Positions 60,117-64,000 of a DNA stretch of 64,000 nucleotides are shown here, in pieces. Location of the stretch: assembly GCA_910576535.1 (NCBI GenBank), contig CAJTKK010000012.1, forward strand, positions 1-64,000, given 5' to 3'. Below the pieces are notes generated by a model. The model was not told where the DNA came from and ran no database searches. It saw only the letters and a program-made list of their open reading frames with translations. Origin of the DNA: an uncultured Lachnospiraceae bacterium (lineage in GTDB: Bacteria > Bacillota > Clostridia > Lachnospirales > Lachnospiraceae). Made by a program: the position numbers and the translations under genes. Position 1 is the first letter of the stretch, and each line of letters begins with the position of its first letter.

Positions 60117-60596
60117 TCATTTATGGTAAGGTTCTCCCCAGATGATACGGTAGCCCCGGTAGATTTGTTCCGCTAACAGGATGCGCATTAATTGATGAGG
60201 AAATGTCATATCGGAAAAACTGATCTTCTCATCCGCCCTTTGGGATACCTTAGGATGCAGCCCCAAGGAACCGCCAATAATAAACTGGATATGGCTGGTT
60301 CCGTAGGTTGCCAGTTTTTCCATTTTTGCGGCAAAAGCAATGGAATCCATTTTTTTTCCTTGTATCTCAAGAGCAACCACATGGGCATCTTCTTTGATAT
60401 ACTTTAAAATGCGCAAAGCTTCCTTTTCCTTAATCTGGTCTTCCAGGGCTTCCCCCGCCCTGTCCGGGGTTTTTTCATCCTCTACCTCTATCACTTCCAT
60501 ACGGCAATACTTTCCGAGCCTTTTTTCATATTCTGCAAAAGCCTCCCGGTAAAACTTTTCTTTTACCTTGCCTACCGCTATGATTGTAATCCTCAT
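60117..60596 (-). CDS. rlmH: 23S rRNA pseudouridine-1915 N3-methyltransferase
   Basis: RlmH methylates the pseudouridine at position 1915 of 23S rRNA with SAM; it is a SPOUT-fold knotted dimer. The 159-residue protein has VGKVKEKFYREAFAEYEKRL at the start, IQFIIGGSLGLHP with the SAM loop and the ending EQIYRGYRIIWGEPYHK, all family signatures. GAGGAAG precedes the ATG, which overlaps the stop of the zinc-ribbon gene by four bases (ATGA), so the two are translationally coupled. Confidence 0.97.
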   Translation of the reverse strand: MRITIIAVGKVKEKFYREAFAEYEKRLGKYCRMEVIEVEDEKTPDRAGEALEDQIKEKEALRILKYIKEDAHVVALEIQGKKMDSIAFAAKMEKLATYGTSHIQFIIGGSLGLHPKVSQRADEKISFSDMTFPHQLMRILLAEQIYRGYRIIWGEPYHK

Positions 60597-61462
60597 GCTT
60601 CTTCCTCAAAAACCGTCTGGTAATAATCATCCACAAAGGAATCCAGAAATCCTTCGTCCAAATTCATAAACTGACGGGAAATCATCTGTTTCATTTTATC
60701 CGTACGTTTAAAATATTTGATTTCTTCCCCCTCCTGCTCTTCCTGGAGAAGACCCTCGTCTATTTTCCCGGCAGAAATGTTTTCCCCGCACCATTGCCTG
60801 ATCTCGCTTAATAAGACGCTCTCTGTTGCTGCCTTTTTTTCCAGCGACTTAGAGGATTTAATAGCAGCGGTTCCCATAAGGAAGAATAAAAGAAACAAAG
60901 CCCCCATGACAAAACAGAATATATACTTATTGATCATGATAGACGGCAGGCGGATGATGCCAGCCGCTATCAGGCCGACCGCTATCAGGCCAAGCCCCCC
61001 GATTACCATAAGCATATAACCGGAGGAACGGTTGTCCGCCGCCTGTTTTGCACTGTCCTGGTAAAGGCCGCGGCCCGCTTCCTCCTTCTGTTCCTGCATA
61101 TCCCCTTCTTTTTCCTCTTCTGTGTCTCCTTGCGTATCCTTACCGGGAGAGGAAACTTCCGCTTTTCCATCCATCTCCGCTTCCTGCTGTAAAAATACCC
61201 TTACCGCAGCGGCCGCCTTTTGTCTTTCCGCTTCCCCGACATATAATTCATATACCCCTTCTTTTTCATCCTTCGCTAAATCCGCTGTAATGAATCCGGA
61301 ATATGTAAGAAACTCCTTTAACTTTTTCATCTGTTCTTCATCGCCGAAAATCAAGGGAATGCTCTCCCTTTTCTCCAAAGACTCCACTAAATCTGCGCCG
61401 CAGTCAGCGCAGATTTTCATTCCTTCCACATATTCATTCCTGCATTTTGGACACCAAGGCAT
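60593..61462 (-). CDS. Zinc-ribbon membrane protein of unknown function
   Basis: A 289-residue protein. It starts with a zinc ribbon, CPKCRNEYVEGMKICADCGADL (two CxxC pairs, shown here at 22 letters in two parts: CPKCRNEY and ICADCGADL). A DUF2007-like segment (about 30-90) follows, then a charged linker, two transmembrane helices (about 148-172 and 180-200) and a soluble C-terminal tail. GGAGGAAG precedes the ATG. It overlaps rlmH by four bases. Function unknown; I know of similar proteins next to rlmH in Lachnospiraceae only from memory. Confidence 0.78.
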   Translation of the reverse strand: MPWCPKCRNEYVEGMKICADCGADLVESLEKRESIPLIFGDEEQMKKLKEFLTYSGFITADLAKDEKEGVYELYVGEAERQKAAAAVRVFLQQEAEMDGKAEVSSPGKDTQGDTEEEKEGDMQEQKEEAGRGLYQDSAKQAADNRSSGYMLMVIGGLGLIAVGLIAAGIIRLPSIMINKYIFCFVMGALFLLFFLMGTAAIKSSKSLEKKAATESVLLSEIRQWCGENISAGKIDEGLLQEEQEGEEIKYFKRTDKMKQMISRQFMNLDEGFLDSFVDDYYQTVFEEEA

Positions 61463-61482
61463 CTTTCTTCCTCCCAGATTAT

Positions 61483-62565
61483 TTATTTGGCTGCAGATAT
61501 GATTCCATCCACACCGTTATTCTGATTGGCCTTCTCCGCCATCCATTGGTAATTATCCGGATCGGTCAGATCAACAATGACCGGGAACTGGCCTTTTTTA
61601 TCCTTTTCCCCCATCGGCTGCCACACCCCGTCTTTCGCAGCGCCGCTCCATTCCTTGGAATTGCCGTCGCTGTAATAATTGGTAATATAAATTTCCCCAT
61701 GATAAAGACCGTTTTTGAAATTCCCGATAAAATTGCGGTTATAGCCCACATTGCTTTCCAGATTCTCATCAATAAAGTCATAATGTTCCGCACCGTCCCC
61801 GTTTGGCAAATCATCCGCCCATGTGCCGGAATAACTGTGCTGCAGATAAATGCTGTCTTTTGCTTTTGCATTCTGGTCATACACATAAAACTTCACCCAC
61901 ATACCGCCTCCGCTTCTGACACCATTTTCCCACTCTCCATAATAATACTGGTTATCCGCATACATTGCAAGCCCTTTGCCATTAGGACGTTTCTTTTCGT
62001 CCGTATCGCCAAAATAATAATATTTGGTTGTGCCGCTTAGTTTTTCAGAAGCCGCACGGTATCTGGGCAAATATGCCAGATCCTCCACTGCCTCCATATT
62101 CCCGGCTTCCCAGTAACCTCTCATTTCGGACATCTGCCTGGGCAGATCAATTTCTGCCGCCGCAAGATTCTCCCCGGCTTCTTTCTGCCATTTGGCAGTC
62201 GTCGGCTCATTTTCCAAAGATGCCTGTTCCCCAGCCTCTTCCATAATGGTTTTATCAGGAACTTTCTCTTCTTCTTTTACAATCACTGCGGGTTCCTCTT
62301 CCAAAGCCGGCTCTTCTTCCTCCTTCTGTTCCTCTTCCCTGTTGTCTTCTTGTGCTTTTTCTTCTTCTGCAATATCGGAAACCGTCACGCTTTGTTCCTG
62401 GGAAGCATCGGCATATTCCATAATATCTTCCTGCAGCATACTGCTTGTGCTTAAACTTTCTTTCCGGTTGAGAAGATGCACCACTACACTGATGCCGCAG
62501 ATAATCAGGATCAGCACAACGGCAATCCCCAGAGTCAGCAGTTTCGCATTTTTGTTTTCATTCAT
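61483..62565 (-). CDS. Membrane-anchored MORN-repeat protein
   Basis: A protein of about 360 residues. The N-terminal helix (about 9-32) anchors it in the membrane. A long acidic linker (about 60-125, rich in Glu) follows. The C-terminal 220 residues hold MORN-like repeats, such as YYYFGDTDEKKRPNGKGLAMY, YYYGEWENGVRSGGGMW and SYSGTWADDLPNGDGAEHY, then FIGNFKNGLYHGEIYI. MORN repeats bind lipids or proteins; the role here is unknown. The Met of MNENKN has GGAG six bases upstream. It is preceded by the Dabb gene on the same strand, about 100 bases away. Confidence 0.85.
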   Translation of the reverse strand: MNENKNAKLLTLGIAVVLILIICGISVVVHLLNRKESLSTSSMLQEDIMEYADASQEQSVTVSDIAEEEKAQEDNREEEQKEEEEPALEEEPAVIVKEEEKVPDKTIMEEAGEQASLENEPTTAKWQKEAGENLAAAEIDLPRQMSEMRGYWEAGNMEAVEDLAYLPRYRAASEKLSGTTKYYYFGDTDEKKRPNGKGLAMYADNQYYYGEWENGVRSGGGMWVKFYVYDQNAKAKDSIYLQHSYSGTWADDLPNGDGAEHYDFIDENLESNVGYNRNFIGNFKNGLYHGEIYITNYYSDGNSKEWSGAAKDGVWQPMGEKDKKGQFPVIVDLTDPDNYQWMAEKANQNNGVDGIISAAK

Positions 62566-62663
62566 ATCAATCTCCATTCCGTAGCGTTTACGCAGCCGGA
62601 CGATGCAAACCCCAAATTTGCATCTCATTTCCGCGCTTTTTACCTATATAGACAGATACGGCC

Positions 62664-62969
62664 TTATTCCGGCTGATTATAGTCAAGGCATGTCCTGTTG
62701 CATGTAACGCTTTTTACATAGCCGACCGCTTCCACATGGGCGGGATGAACCTGGTAAGCATTCAGCGCTTCTTCCGATTGGAAAGAGGAAATCAGTCCAA
62801 TGTCCTTATTCCCGGAGGGAAGCCCGTCTATAATGACTTCCAGGGAAATCACGCCTTCTACTTTATCCTTTACGGCTTCCAGTTTCGCCTTGACCGCGGC
62901 TGCGGCTTCTCTTTTTTCTTCTTCTTTTAATTCTTCTTTTAAATCCCATAAAACAATATGATGTACCAT
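62664..62969 (-). CDS. Dabb-family stress-responsive protein
   Basis: A 101-residue protein with the stress-responsive A/B barrel (Dabb) fold: VHHIVLWDLKEE at the start, then the second strand VISLEVIIDG, IGLISSFQSEEALNAYQVHPAHVEAVGYVK and the end. These form ferredoxin-like dimers; the role in bacteria is mostly unknown. GGAGG is six bases before the ATG. An extended -10 (TGATATAAT, 63044-63052) lies about 80 bases upstream. It is a single gene. Confidence 0.92.
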   Translation of the reverse strand: MVHHIVLWDLKEELKEEEKREAAAAVKAKLEAVKDKVEGVISLEVIIDGLPSGNKDIGLISSFQSEEALNAYQVHPAHVEAVGYVKSVTCNRTCLDYNQPE

Positions 62970-63043
62970 AATCTTACCTCCATGTTTTTTTGATGATTGG
63001 GGTTAGTGTTTTGGGCGCCTGGGGCAGATTTCTTTCCTCCCAC

Positions 63044-63052
63044 ATTATATCA
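63044..63052 (-). promoter_or_regulatory. Extended -10 element upstream of the Dabb gene
   Basis: The minus strand reads TGATATAAT, an extended -10, with no good -35. It is the only promoter-like element in the gap between the Dabb gene and the gene at the right edge. Confidence 0.4.
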
Positions 63053-63145
63053 TGTTTCGCTTTAATTTTAGGGAAGGAAATTTATTAATGTTTTCTTAAT
63101 TAACTTTGTTCCTATTGGTTTTACGCGGTCTTTTTTGTATGACTT

Positions 63146-64000
63146 TTATAGAAGTATTTTAGGGATTGCCGGCAGGCCGCACCATTGTGCAATGTTGTTG
63201 TATTTTTCCCCTATTTCCTGTGCGATTTTTACGCCATATTTTATTCCTTTTATTGTTTTCCCAAGCTGCGACCCAGGATCCTGCATTTCTTCCAAGAAGC
63301 GTTTTAGTTTGTGAAGAACCCCGGATTGCACGATTTCTTCTTTTGTTTTCGCCTGGTTCAGTTTTTGCGTGCTTTTTTCCAGTTTTTCAAACTCTTTTAT
63401 CAATTCCGGGGCTTCTTCCATCACTTCATCTTTCAAATCATTGATATTTCCCTGCAGCTCGTTGATGCTGTTCCTGACTTGAACCGTTATGGTGTTTTGC
63501 ACGGAATTGATATTTTCACTGCTGTTCGTGTTATAATTTTCTACTGTAATTTGCGGGTTTATCTGTATCGGATTCATCATCCTCCCCCTTCTCCTGTTCC
63601 GGTTTACTGTTTTACTGACGCCGTCCAATAATTTGGAAATGTCCACCATGATTAAAGAATCCCTGCACCGTTCTTCCCATACGCTATGTTCTTCCAGTTT
63701 CAGCAAATAACGGTAATCATGCAGATAGGTGCAGCCTTCACTGCAATTGCATCTTACATATTCCGTATACTTTATTTTAGGTATGCTGTTATGAATCTCA
63801 TGGAAGATCTTCCTGATAAATACCAGCAAATCCCTGTTGTTCCTGCTGCTTTCCCCTGCCACTTTGATTTCGATTCTTCTATCCGAAATACCGTCAAAGA
63901 GCCTGACAATGCCCACTGCATTTTCATATTGCAAATATGCGCCCTTTTTCCAGCAGGCTTTTCTCCCCTTTTCCTCTGCCAGATAAGTATTTGCTTTTAC
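63146..64000 (-). CDS. C-terminal part of a COR-domain (Roco-like) protein, cut by the window edge
   Basis: The frame is open to base 64000 and has no good start in the window, so at least 284 residues of a longer protein are seen. The first 140 residues match the C-terminal half of a bacterial COR domain: GAYLQYENAVGIVRLFD, RRIEIKVAG, LLVFIRKIFHEIHNSIP, YRYLLKLEE and the hallmark DISKLLDGV. A basic patch (NRNRRRGR) and an Asn-rich linker follow, then a coiled coil (about 175-235) and the ending KIAQEIGEKYNNIAQWCGLP, a tail shared with other bacterial multidomain signalling proteins as I recall. Roco proteins carry a Roc GTPase before COR, often with leucine-rich repeats; those would be outside this window. 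Role unknown. Confidence 0.7.
   Translation of the reverse strand, partial: VKANTYLAEEKGRKACWKKGAYLQYENAVGIVRLFDGISDRRIEIKVAGESSRNNRDLLVFIRKIFHEIHNSIPKIKYTEYVRCNCSEGCTYLHDYRYLLKLEEHSVWEERCRDSLIMVDISKLLDGVSKTVNRNRRRGRMMNPIQINPQITVENYNTNSSENINSVQNTITVQVRNSINELQGNINDLKDEVMEEAPELIKEFEKLEKSTQKLNQAKTKEEIVQSGVLHKLKRFLEEMQDPGSQLGKTIKGIKYGVKIAQEIGEKYNNIAQWCGLPAIPKILL

Noticed and set aside
61447..62040. 197-codon plus-strand hydrophobic frame
   Set aside because: Antisense to the MORN-repeat gene; no ribosome binding site.

Overview
The window reads as chromosomal core DNA of a low-to-mid GC Firmicute of the class Clostridia, most likely a Lachnospiraceae-type gut anaerobe. This rests on strong AGGAGG-type ribosome binding sites, TTG and GTG starts, the sporulation genes yqfC, yqfD, a BofC-like gene and a SpoVB-like flippase, a one-piece tmRNA beside smpB-rnr-secG, and an iPGM/enolase glycolytic pair. 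Identification is by protein motif recognition only. I saw no insertion sequence, prophage, CRISPR array or plasmid function.

Layout, left to right. 1-130: a near-consensus promoter pointing out of the left edge, probably of an rRNA operon. 198-3898: a lipoprotein, a two-component system and a membrane protein of unknown role. 4032-8859: tmRNA, smpB, rnr, secG and eno (translation rescue, RNA decay, secretion, glycolysis). 9046-12507: a YtrA-type GntR regulator with its ABC transporter. 12994-20364: an MFS transporter, gpmI, a VOC protein, a sugar acetyltransferase, an AraC regulator, a cation efflux protein, a small membrane protein with a YbjQ protein, and tRNA-Thr(CGU).

20431-31067: an MscS channel, a GlgB with an unusual charged tail, a DUF1015 protein, a lipoprotein, serA, serC and an L,D-transpeptidase. 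31060-37234: leuB, a GT39-like membrane glycosyltransferase, ilvD and ilvB on one strand, mixing branched-chain amino acid synthesis with envelope functions. 37447-41506: yajC, tgt, aroC and a lactonase-like propeller. 41680-46037: an XRE-cupin regulator and a complete potABCD polyamine importer.

46126-49084: proline synthesis (proB, a DUF896 gene, and one reading frame joining 5-formyl-THF cyclo-ligase to ProA). 49139-54310: two flavoproteins and a chemotaxis receptor. 54363-61462: BofC-like, SpoVB/MurJ-like, ybeY, phoH, yqfD, yqfC, rlmH and a zinc-ribbon membrane protein. 61483-64000: a MORN-repeat protein, a Dabb protein, and the C-terminal part of what looks like a bacterial Roc-COR (Roco) protein that runs off the right edge.

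Most of the window is ordinary housekeeping sequence. The items that most deserve follow-up are the Roco-like partial gene, the FthC-ProA fusion, the GlgB coiled-coil tail, the DUF1015 gene next to serC-serA, and two clear inverted-repeat operators at promoters.
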